This document shows, one piece after another, positions 7,599-14,965 of a stretch of DNA of 39,299 nt. Under the pieces are notes generated by a model, which was not told the origin of the DNA, searched no databases, and was given only the letters and a program-made list of their open reading frames with translations. The stretch's first letter is position 1. Every line of letters starts with the position of its first letter. A program made the translations under genes and the position numbers. Source of the stretch: JBMNSK01 sp050945155 (GTDB lineage Bacteria > Actinomycetota > Coriobacteriia > Coriobacteriales > Eggerthellaceae); assembly GCA_050945155.1 (NCBI GenBank), contig JBMNSK010000010.1:1-39299 (forward strand), given 5' to 3'.

Positions 7599-7649
7599 TA
7601 GTACTATGTCATTATAACATAAAGAAAAAGGAATTCCTAGTACTTTGTC
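7599..7649. promoter_or_regulatory. Paired 12-base operator-like boxes flanking the dps promoter
   Basis: TAGTACTATGTC (7599-7610) and TAGTACTTTGTC (7638-7649) differ at one base and stand in the same orientation, 39 bases apart. One is immediately downstream of the -10 box, the other over the -35 region. Each has an AGTACT palindromic core; the first is part of a perfect TAGTACTA. They do not match PerR, Fur or DtxR consensus sites that I know. Confidence 0.5.
7611..7619 (-). promoter_or_regulatory. Extended -10 promoter of dps
   Basis: TGTTATAAT on the minus strand is a perfect extended -10 element. The -35 position (about 7634-7639) has no TTGACA-like match. It coincides with the palindrome AGGAATTCCT (7629-7638), suggesting activator or repressor control. 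Confidence 0.75.
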
Positions 7650-7665
7650 TTAATAAGGAGAACTT

Positions 7666-7734
7666 GTGGAGGCCAACTTCCCCTCTCGTTTGCAACAAAG
7701 AGGCGAGCGATGCACAAGCCTTACGTTATACTGA
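7666..7734 (+). CDS. Possible 22-codon small ORF upstream of the ligase gene
   Basis: GTG 7666 follows a good AAGGAG site (7655-7660) at 5 bases and the frame closes with TGA at 7732-7734. The predicted peptide (VEANFPSRLQQRGERCTSLTLY) has no recognised features. It lies in the 236-base space between dps and the ligase, just past the dps operator boxes. It could be a leader peptide or chance; the strong ribosome site is the only support. Confidence 0.25.
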   Translation: MEANFPSRLQQRGERCTSLTLY

Positions 7735-7800
7735 CTCTTTGCTATAAAAGCTAAGTGATGTATTGGATAGATGACGCCCTGCGGCAGATTGAGACCTATT

Positions 7801-9450
7801 ATGCCTATAACTGATTTTCTTATTCAAAACGCTCAGACCCACCCTGATGAAGTAGCCCTCGTTGAGGTAAATCCCGAAGAAGAAAGCTCAAAAGGTGTCA
7901 CCTGGCGCGACTACGATTTGGTTGAATCAAATCCTTCACGCAGCTATCGCCGTGACTTGACATGGCAAGTTTTCAATAACCGTGCAAACCGATTTGCCCA
8001 CCTGCTCATTGATGCAGGAGTAAAGCCGGGTGATAAGGTAGCGATTCTGCTCATGAACTGCCTTGAGTGGCTCCCTATTTACTTCGGCGTTTTAAAAACA
8101 GGCGCCATCGTAGTTCCCTTAAACTATCGCTATAGCTCAGATGAAATTAAGTACTGCGTTGAGCTTGCTGATGTAAGCGTCATCATCTTTGGTTTCGAAT
8201 TCATCGGGCGTATGGAAGCGCTTGTTGGCAAACTTCCGCACGTACACAGCGCCTACTATGTCGGCGACGATAACTCCTGCCCTACGTTCGCAGATAGCTA
8301 CAGCGTGCGAGTAAAACATTTTTCCGTTGAAGAACCCGATGTTGAGATAACCGACGATGACCTCGGAGCCATTTATTTCTCAAGTGGAACCACTGGTTTT
8401 CCGAAGGCAATTCTGCATAAGCATCGGAGTCTCATGCGCGCCGCAATCACCGAGCAAAAACACCATGGGCAGACGCACGATGACGTCTTCCTGCTCATTC
8501 CGCCGCTCTACCATACCGGTGCGAAGATGCATTGGTTCGGTAGCCTCATTAGTTGCTCCCGAGGAATTATTCTGCGCGGAGTAAAGCCAGAATGGATTTT
8601 GGAAACCATTTCTCGCGAGCACTGCACCATTGTTTGGCTCTTGGTTCCCTGGGCACAAGATATTCTCGATGCCATTGAAAGCGGAGCGGTAGACCTTGAG
8701 GACTGTGAGCTTGACCAGTGGCGTCTCATGCATATCGGCGCACAACCAGTCCCTCCCAGCCTCATTAAGCGGTGGAAGAAGTACTTCCCGCACCACCAAT
8801 ACGATACCAACTATGGACTCTCCGAGGGTATTGGCCCTGGCAGTGTTCACTTAGGAGTTGAAAACATCGACCACGTAGGAGCAATTGGCGTGCCAGGGTA
8901 TGGTTGGCAGGCTGAAGTTCGCAAAGGCGATGGGAAACGGGTAAAGCCCGGTTCGGGAGAGGTCGGCGAGCTCTGTCTTAAAGGTGACGGAGTTATGGAG
9001 TGCTACTACAAGGAGCCGGAAGCAACGGCCGAAACTATTCGAGATGGGTGGCTTTACACCGGGGATATGGCTGAAGTAGATAAAGACGGATTTATTTACC
9101 TGGTCGATCGAAAGAAAGATGTCATCATTACCGGAGGTGAAAACCTCTACCCCGTTCAAATTGAAGACTTCATTCGTGCGAATGATGCAGTGAAAGATGT
9201 TGCGGTTATAGGCATTCCTGATAAGCGTCTGGGCGAAATCGCCTGTGCGGTTATTGAAATCAAACCGGGTTATGACTATAGCGAAGAAGAGATGCGTAAG
9301 TTCTGCGAGGGTCTGCCCCGCTACAAAAGACCACGCAAGTACATTTTTGCTGAGGTACCGCGAAATCCCACGGGAAAGATTGAAAAACCGCTTCTTCGCG
9401 AACGCTATGCCGGTGTCGACCGTCTTGTCGAGCTCGAAAACAAAGAATAA
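7801..9450 (+). CDS. Acyl-CoA synthetase / AMP-forming ligase (ANL superfamily)
   Basis: A 549-residue adenylate-forming enzyme that activates a carboxylic acid with ATP and probably transfers it to CoA. Core motifs are the P-loop FSSGTTGFPK (about residues 190-199), DTNYGLSEG (A5), GWLYTGDMAEVDKDGFIYLVDRKKD split as A7/A8 near residue 420, and PTGKIEK with the C-terminal catalytic lysine near residue 526. An ATG also occurs in frame at 7771, but MPITDFL at 7801 is how I recall relatives beginning; neither start has a clear Shine-Dalgarno. It is divergent from dps and alone in its transcript. An insertion between residues 25 and 50 is acidic. The substrate (fatty, aromatic or bile acid) cannot be told. 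Confidence 0.87.
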   Translation: MPITDFLIQNAQTHPDEVALVEVNPEEESSKGVTWRDYDLVESNPSRSYRRDLTWQVFNNRANRFAHLLIDAGVKPGDKVAILLMNCLEWLPIYFGVLKTGAIVVPLNYRYSSDEIKYCVELADVSVIIFGFEFIGRMEALVGKLPHVHSAYYVGDDNSCPTFADSYSVRVKHFSVEEPDVEITDDDLGAIYFSSGTTGFPKAILHKHRSLMRAAITEQKHHGQTHDDVFLLIPPLYHTGAKMHWFGSLISCSRGIILRGVKPEWILETISREHCTIVWLLVPWAQDILDAIESGAVDLEDCELDQWRLMHIGAQPVPPSLIKRWKKYFPHHQYDTNYGLSEGIGPGSVHLGVENIDHVGAIGVPGYGWQAEVRKGDGKRVKPGSGEVGELCLKGDGVMECYYKEPEATAETIRDGWLYTGDMAEVDKDGFIYLVDRKKDVIITGGENLYPVQIEDFIRANDAVKDVAVIGIPDKRLGEIACAVIEIKPGYDYSEEEMRKFCEGLPRYKRPRKYIFAEVPRNPTGKIEKPLLRERYAGVDRLVELENKE

Positions 9451-9508
9451 AAGCACCGCTATAGAGTTTATCGTCGGGATATAAATCCGAATCAAAAGCC
9501 TTACGAAG

Positions 9509-9530
9509 CCTGCGCTTTCTCTGTCGCAGG
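9509..9530. terminator. Possible weak terminator hairpin after the ligase gene
   Basis: CCTGCG (9509-9514) and CGCAGG (9525-9530) form a 6-base stem with a 10-base loop, followed by TGTAAGAAAAATTTTAC. There is no clean T-run, so termination is doubtful. The rest of 9451-9629 holds no gene that I can see. Confidence 0.35.
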
Positions 9531-9629
9531 TGTAAGAAAAATTTTACGGCTACGACGTTCAAGGTTTATCAGAACCATATTTAAAATGGTAAAATTTTCT
9601 CGGATATTGGAATGTCGAAAGGTAGTTCT

Positions 9630-10886
9630 ATGCCAGAAGAAAACACCACTCCTACACCGGAGAACCAAAATACGGGTAATGAGGTTCCCGCTTCTCCAGC
9701 TCAACCGGCACAACCCGAGCAGCCTGCTCAGCCAGAGCAGCCAGCTCAACCGGGACAGCCTGCTCAGCCAGAGCAGCAAGCCCAACCGGCACAACCGGCA
9801 CAACCGGCTCAGCCAGACCAATAAGCTCAACCGGCACAACCGCAGTATGCCCCTCAGGCACAACCGCAGTACAATCAGCAGGCACAGCCCGGCCAACCTC
9901 AGTATGCACCTCAGGCACAACCTGGCCAGCCCGGATATCAGCCTAATCCCAACCAAACCTATGTTCCGCCACAAGGACAACCTGGTGTACCCGGTCAACC
10001 ATACCAGGGACAGGCAGTTCCTCCTGGAGCAGTACCAACCTATGGCACAGCTCCCGCATCCGACGATAAGAAATCAATCGGATTTGGCATCCTTGGCTTC
10101 TTCATTCCTCTGGTAGGTCTCATCCTTTTCCTCGTTTGGCACAAAGACAAACCACTTAAGGCTAAGTCTGCCGGAATAGGCGCCCTCATCGGTTTCGTTC
10201 TTTCACTGGTACTTTCATTCGGAATCGCAGCGTGCTCGAATGCAAGTTTTGACTCTGCCCTTAATAGCGGCAGCAGCACGACCTCTACCCAACCACCTGC
10301 AGAAGGAAGCACCCAAGCTAAACTTGCAGAAACTTATGGAACCTTCGATGAGCAGACCTTTTCTGGTGACGGCGACGATGTCATAGACATCCCAAATGAC
10401 GGAAAACCCTGCTTAATGGAATTCAGCTATAACGGCGAAAGCAACTTCATTGTTTGGGCTGAAGACGAAGACGGAGAGCAGACCGACTTACTTGTCAACG
10501 AAATCGGTAACTACAAGGGTACGGTAACCAACGCTGGCGAGTATAGAGACTCTACTCAGATTTCAATCGACTGCGACGGATCATGGACCGTAACGTTTAG
10601 GCCTATGTCTGCAATGCCAACCGCAAAGTCTGGTGACAGCTTTACGGGTGATACCGTTGTTGCTATCGACGAATCCTCGGAAGTTAAAAAGATTACCTTC
10701 ACATGCGATGATGATGGTTACTTCGGAGTTTTCGGATATCCAACGACCGGAAGTGTCAGCGATCGTAAGCTCCTCGCTAATGAATCCATCATGGATGGTG
10801 ATGGTTTTGAGGGCACGGAATCCTGGGGTGAAGATCAAGGTTTCCTCGCTGTACAGGCACCTGGTAAATGGACAGTCTCCTGGTAA
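9630..10886 (+). pseudogene. Pro/Ala/Gln-repeat membrane protein gene interrupted by one in-frame TAA
   Basis: ATG 9630 has an AAAGG site 7 bases upstream. The frame reads 64 codons, meets TAA at 9822-9824, then stays open without another stop for 353 codons to TAA at 10884-10886. The N-part is a proline/glutamine-rich disordered tract. Residues about 150-172 (GFGILGFFIPLVGLILFLVW) and 182-202 are membrane segments, the second ending in a lipobox-like IAAC. A Thr/Ser linker and an extracytoplasmic beta-rich domain with DGSWTVTF and WTVSW follow. The stop is one C-to-T change from CAA (compare EQQAQP upstream). No ATG/GTG/TTG occurs in frame until 10416, beyond the membrane segments. It may be a recent pseudogene, a switchable allele or a sequence error. 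Function unknown. Confidence 0.82.
9696..9845 (+). repeat. In-frame PAQ/PEQ tandem repeat tract
   Basis: Degenerate 9-base units coding Pro-(Ala/Glu/Gly)-Gln, written with CCA/CCG/CCT, GCT/GCA/GAG and CAA/CAG. The internal TAA at 9822 falls inside the tract. Because units are multiples of three, gain or loss of a unit keeps frame and could remove the stop. Confidence 0.8.
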
Positions 10887-10909
10887 AGGCCAGAACAACA
10901 ACTAGAACA

Positions 10910-10943
10910 AAATCGGGGGCGGACTGAAGTCCGCCCCCGATTT
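10910..10943. terminator. Strong terminator after the repeat-protein gene
   Basis: AAATCGGGGGCGGACT (10910-10925) is the exact reverse complement of 10928-10943, a 15-16 base stem with a tiny loop, followed by CTTTTGT on the plus strand. On the minus strand it is preceded and followed by A/T-rich sequence, so it may act both ways. Confidence 0.9.
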
Positions 10944-10983
10944 CTTTTGTAGTCAGAAACATGCAATAGTAAAGACTTACATT

Positions 10984-11203
10984 TTACGTAGACAAGGTCT
11001 GCTTACCATGATGGCAACAATCATGACAGGTGATAGCAAGCCCAGAGCAACCACTGAACATAGAATTCAAAGAATTGACTTTTGCTGTGTCCCACGCTGC
11101 TACGTCGAGATTTTCTAACGAAGAACAGTTCGCGAATAGATTGTTCGCATTTAATGAATAATTTCGATTGGTGGCTGCAAGATAACGCTTTTCCTGCTCG
11201 CAA
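10984..11203 (-). pseudogene. Remnant of a BspA-like leucine-rich repeat (DUF285) protein
   Basis: The minus-strand frame contains LFANCSSLENLDVAAWDTAK followed by VNSLNSMFSGCSGL. This is the BspA/DUF285 pattern (MFxxCxSLxxLDlSxfdTskVtnMxxMFxxCxsL), about one and a half repeats. The frame then runs out in unrelated sequence to a stop at 10984. Its only upstream start is inside the EF-G terminator hairpin, so it is not an intact gene. BspA-like proteins are surface adhesins. The fragment lies between two strong terminators in a 380-base space with no other gene. Probably a relic left by deletion or recombination. Confidence 0.65.
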
Positions 11204-11206
11204 TGA

Positions 11207-11239
11207 AAAAACTGCCTTGGCAATGCCAAGGCAGTTTTT
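11207..11239. terminator. Terminator of the EF-G-like gene
   Basis: Perfect 15-base arms AAAAACTGCCTTGGC (11207-11221) and its complement (11225-11239) around a 3-base loop, with T-runs on both strands. It lies 28 bases past the EF-G-like stop codon on the minus strand. Confidence 0.92.
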
Positions 11240-11266
11240 CTGTTTTATGCAATAACTTAGAACACT

Positions 11267-13339
11267 TTAGTTGCCTTGTGCTCGCGATTCTTGATACTCC
11301 GCAACTAACTTCTTTTGAACGTCCGCCGGTGCCTGTTCATACCCTTCAATCTCATAGGTATAGGAACCGCTTCCGCGTGTGAGCGAGCGAAGATCTTTGG
11401 TGTAAGTAACTATCTCAGAGTAAGGTACACGAATCTTAATGACCGTTTCTCCTTGATCATTTGAGTCGGTTCCCACAATACGACCACGGCGGGTTGATAT
11501 ATCGCCCATGATTGCACCAGCATAGTCTTCAGTAACCGTTACTTCCATGTTGGCCATAGGCTCTAAGATAACGGGGCTAGCTTTCTCGCATGCCGCTCTA
11601 AAGCCGATTCTTGCAGCCGTTTTAAAGGCCATTTCATTGGAATCAACAGGATGATATGAGCCATCAAATACGGCGCACTTAATATCTACCATTGGATAGC
11701 CGGCCAAGAATCCCTCTTCCATAGCCTCCTGAACTCCCTTATCAACGGCTGGAATAAAGCCGCGAGGAATACGGCCACCAACGACTTCGTCGATGAATTC
11801 ATAGCCGCCACCAGGATTTGGCTCCAGGCGAAGCCAGCAGTCTCCAAACTGGCCCGCACCGCCGGTTTGCTTCTTGTGACGACCCTGAGCCTCCGCAGTC
11901 TTACGAATAGTCTCACGGAATGGGATGCGTACCGGAATAAGTTTCGCCTCTACGTTAATCTGCTCTTTCATGCGGTTAAGCAGAGTTTCAACCTGAGCTT
12001 CACCCATGGTGGTCAGAAGCGTCTGGTGTGTTTCTTCGTTGCGAGTAATCTCGATAGTCGGATCGTTTTCAGCTGCACGAGCGAGGAAGGTGCCAAGTTT
12101 ATCTTCTTCCTTCTTGTCAGCTGCCTCAATTGCTACCGGATATTGCGGAGTAGGAAGCGGCAAAGGATCGATAGCAACTTCACCCGACTCAGAGAGAGTG
12201 TCTCCTGCGCGAGTTTCAGAGAGCTTTGGTACAACGATGATGTCGCCAGCACGCGCAGATTTTACGTCGGTGGATTCCTTGCCCATCATTACATAGAGGT
12301 GACCAATACGGTCCTTTTTCTGCGTGCGGGAATTGATAAGTTCCATGCCCGGCTCAAGAACACCAGAGATTACCTTGAGGTAGCTAAGGCGACCTACATA
12401 CGGGTCAGATACCGTCTTGAAAATAAAGGCCGACGGCTCGCCTTCAGCATTCACATGTGTTTCCTCACCATTTGCAAGTTTGAATGGACCATGCATACTC
12501 GGTGACGGGAAGTAGGTAATGATGTCTTCCATAACATTGATGATGCCCTGCTTGATGAGCGTCGAGCCAACAAATACCGGGATAAACAATCTCTGTGTAA
12601 TGGCATCATCGAGAAGTTTCTCTAGCTCTTCTTGAGTAAGCTTCTCCTCACCCTCCAGGTACTTCATCATCAACTCGTCATCAGCTTCAGCAACCAAATC
12701 GCAAAGCTTGTCACGAGCAGCCTCAGCTTCATCAAGATATGCCTCAGGAATGTCTTCGACGCGCTCTTTTTCGCCTTCCATCTCATAGTAATGAGCCTTC
12801 ATGCGAATGACGTCGATGATGCCTTTGAAGTCTTTGTCCTGGCCAATAGGAATGGACACCGCACCAAGACGCGAACCAAAACGCGCGTGAAGCTGTGCCA
12901 TCGCATTGTTGAAGTCTGCGTTCTCGCGGTCGATATGGTTAATGAATACCGAGCGAGAAAGACGCATATTTTCGGCAGCGTGCCATAATTTTGTGGTCAT
13001 GACCTGGGGTCCTGCAACCGCATCGATAACAAACATAGCCATTTCGGCTGCCTGCATGGTGGCGTAGGTATCTCCAATAAAATCAGGGTGTCCACTCGTA
13101 TCAAGGATATTAATCTTGAAATCCTTGTACGGAACAGGAGCAAGAGAGGTGCTGATTGTGAACTTGCGCCGAATTTCTTCCTCATCATAATCTAGGTAAG
13201 ACTTTCCGTCGTGTGTCGTTCCCATACGAGGTGTACGACCCGAGACGTGCAGCATCGCCTCAGCAAGCGATGTCTTGCCGGCGCCATCTTGGCCCACAAG
13301 AACAATGTTTCTGACGTTTTCGGTAGCAGGAGCTGCCAT
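11267..13339 (-). CDS. Elongation factor G-like GTPase (EF-G2 type)
   Basis: A 690-residue translational GTPase with the full EF-G domain order: G domain, domain II, then III-V (RRGRIVGTDS in domain V). The P-loop is GQDGAGKTS (16-24), G3 is DTSGHPD (80-86) and G4 is NHID (134-137). The last two differ from the usual DTPGH and NKxD of true EF-G. It is not next to tuf or rps genes. I read it as the actinobacterial EF-G-like paralogue rather than the essential fusA. ATG 13339 is chosen over the frame start at 13423 because family similarity begins at MAAPATENVRNIVLVG; a weak GGTGG lies upstream. An extended -10 promoter sits about 130 bases upstream. Confidence 0.9.
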   Translation of the reverse strand: MAAPATENVRNIVLVGQDGAGKTSLAEAMLHVSGRTPRMGTTHDGKSYLDYDEEEIRRKFTISTSLAPVPYKDFKINILDTSGHPDFIGDTYATMQAAEMAMFVIDAVAGPQVMTTKLWHAAENMRLSRSVFINHIDRENADFNNAMAQLHARFGSRLGAVSIPIGQDKDFKGIIDVIRMKAHYYEMEGEKERVEDIPEAYLDEAEAARDKLCDLVAEADDELMMKYLEGEEKLTQEELEKLLDDAITQRLFIPVFVGSTLIKQGIINVMEDIITYFPSPSMHGPFKLANGEETHVNAEGEPSAFIFKTVSDPYVGRLSYLKVISGVLEPGMELINSRTQKKDRIGHLYVMMGKESTDVKSARAGDIIVVPKLSETRAGDTLSESGEVAIDPLPLPTPQYPVAIEAADKKEEDKLGTFLARAAENDPTIEITRNEETHQTLLTTMGEAQVETLLNRMKEQINVEAKLIPVRIPFRETIRKTAEAQGRHKKQTGGAGQFGDCWLRLEPNPGGGYEFIDEVVGGRIPRGFIPAVDKGVQEAMEEGFLAGYPMVDIKCAVFDGSYHPVDSNEMAFKTAARIGFRAACEKASPVILEPMANMEVTVTEDYAGAIMGDISTRRGRIVGTDSNDQGETVIKIRVPYSEIVTYTKDLRSLTRGSGSYTYEIEGYEQAPADVQKKLVAEYQESRAQGN

Positions 13340-13462
13340 AATGACCACCACTTTCGGTTCTGGCGCACCCAGCTTCTTTGTATGCAGGAAAAATGGGCGC
13401 ACGCATTTCAGTGCATAGGCCACAAGGCATAGGCTTCGAGGCCTATGAAAAAACTATGAACA

Positions 13463-13471
13463 AGTATAACA
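13463..13471 (-). promoter_or_regulatory. Extended -10 promoter of the EF-G-like gene
   Basis: TGTTATACT on the minus strand. The predicted start near 13456 gives a leader of about 117 bases. That leader contains a perfect CATAGGC/GCCTATG hairpin at about 13425-13447. No good -35 box is seen. Confidence 0.55.
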
Positions 13472-13572
13472 AGAGCAGCAGGAAAATATCGGGAAGGAAA
13501 GGTTTTTATACGTCCCGACACCTCAGTCCTTGTTGGTCACCTGGCAGAAACGAAAGATTTATTGAGGCAAAT

Positions 13573-14919
13573 TTAGGCAAGCGATCCCATAGGGTCCCAA
13601 GGTTCGAGCACGATGGGATCTTGATCAAGCAGGCTTTGTTGCTCAGGGCTCAGGTACTTCTTATCAACCACAACCTGGTAGACATATTCGTTAAACCAGG
13701 CATCGGTTAAGCTATCAAAACCGTCTTTACCATGGTCTTTGCCCCAACTGTTTTCAACCTTCCATAACGTCGGGTAACCATCGATGTCTACGTTGACGCC
13801 CTCAAATACCATTGCGTGCGTCATTGCTGACTCACCGTAGTCCAGACGGTGTGCCTTATCAAAACCACCAGCAACAGGAAAACCAAAGAGTTCGTCAATC
13901 TCAAGGGCATAGATATCCATGATGCCTTCGTCACGCAGATAGGACTGGTCAACATCGCAGCCGAACCAAACCGGCAAGCCATCGCGAAGTTGCTTTACCG
14001 CTGCCATCTTCAACTCTGTTGGTGTGAGATTCAGATACCGCACACCACCAGCTTCAACGACATTTCCCAAACGGTCCACCGTATACATGCGGTTAAATGG
14101 CTTGTCTTCCGTTGGGGCAGAAATGAGTGAAACATAGTTGTCAATGTCGAGGTCGACTACCTTGTCGTAGAACTCCTGCGGTGTGAATGTGCCGTTCAGA
14201 ACAATCTTGTCATCTTTGTCACGCAAACGGATATCAAAGTCGAGAGGAGGTGCACCTAGACAAATGGAAAGCATCTGCTGTACCCGTGCAATCATCTCGG
14301 CTTTTAGGGTATACAGGTGAGCGCGCGGGTTTCCTTCATGGTAAGCCTCACGCAGTTCAGACGCACATTTACGCAGATAGCGCGTGAGGTACATGTCCAT
14401 ATCGCTCGTATTGGACGAGCAGGCTGTTTCAGGCATAGCTTCCTTTGGAACAAGGCCATACTTTTTAATGAGCGCATAGAACATGTCCCACTGACCACCG
14501 TCGCCAACTGGGTCTTGAAGCAGGTACTGGACAAGACGACCGGAAAGCGGCTCATCGACGGTATCGATGATTTGTTCTAAGAACCAATTAGCTTTTTCAA
14601 GCTTGTCCCAGTACAGCGGATACGCCTGCGAAAATTCGAAGTTCTTTAGCTTGAGGTTTTCGATGGTGCGCTGACGAAAGGTATTGAGCGCAGCAAACAT
14701 CCAGCATCGGCCAGAACGTTTCTGGTTCGTGCGTTCGCCCTGCTTAATTTCAATATCGAAAACGCTCGTGTTAAGCGCAATCATCTCAGGCACTTTGGCG
14801 ACAGCTCTGATGCCCTGTGCCGTGGCAGCATTTCTCGCAACCATATTGGCGCGGTCGTTCGTAAACGCTGCGTTGCGCTCATAGACTTCTTTTATATCAA
14901 TGGATTGAAACTTATCCAT
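13573..14919 (-). CDS. pepC: Aminopeptidase C (bleomycin hydrolase family, peptidase C1B)
   Basis: A 448-residue cytoplasmic papain-fold aminopeptidase. The active-site Cys72 is in QKRSGRCWMFAALNTFR. The catalytic His is in AMTHAMVFEGV and the Asn in WKVENSWGKDHGKDGF, all in the family's order; length matches PepC. Relatives form hexamers and trim peptides taken up by amino-acid-fermenting bacteria. The start ATG 14919 has AAGGAGG a few bases upstream; the frame continues up to 14961 without support. It begins 46 bases after the amidohydrolase stop on the same strand, so the two are probably cotranscribed. Confidence 0.95.
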   Translation of the reverse strand: MDKFQSIDIKEVYERNAAFTNDRANMVARNAATAQGIRAVAKVPEMIALNTSVFDIEIKQGERTNQKRSGRCWMFAALNTFRQRTIENLKLKNFEFSQAYPLYWDKLEKANWFLEQIIDTVDEPLSGRLVQYLLQDPVGDGGQWDMFYALIKKYGLVPKEAMPETACSSNTSDMDMYLTRYLRKCASELREAYHEGNPRAHLYTLKAEMIARVQQMLSICLGAPPLDFDIRLRDKDDKIVLNGTFTPQEFYDKVVDLDIDNYVSLISAPTEDKPFNRMYTVDRLGNVVEAGGVRYLNLTPTELKMAAVKQLRDGLPVWFGCDVDQSYLRDEGIMDIYALEIDELFGFPVAGGFDKAHRLDYGESAMTHAMVFEGVNVDIDGYPTLWKVENSWGKDHGKDGFDSLTDAWFNEYVYQVVVDKKYLSPEQQSLLDQDPIVLEPWDPMGSLA

Positions 14920-14965
14920 CTTTCCTCCTTGGCAGTTCAATGTGGACATGTAGCATAGCACAGCC

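Noticed and set aside
8851..9495. 214-residue minus-strand open frame
   Set aside because: Antisense to the acyl-CoA ligase, whose motifs are unmistakable on the plus strand.
9696..9845. Short regular repeats resembling a CRISPR array
   Set aside because: Units are 9 bases, contiguous and coding; there are no spacers and no cas genes.
9586..10116. 176-residue frame rich in Arg/His/Asn overlapping the PAQ repeat
   Set aside because: It is the repeat tract read in another frame; the ribosome site and membrane segments belong to the frame from 9630.
11867..12505. 212-residue plus-strand open frame
   Set aside because: Lies wholly antisense to the EF-G-like gene; no ribosome site and no protein-like pattern.
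13425..13450. Hairpin CATAGGC/GCCTATG as a terminator
   Set aside because: On the minus strand the T-run is before, not after, the stem, and it lies inside the EF-G-like leader; on the plus strand no gene ends there.
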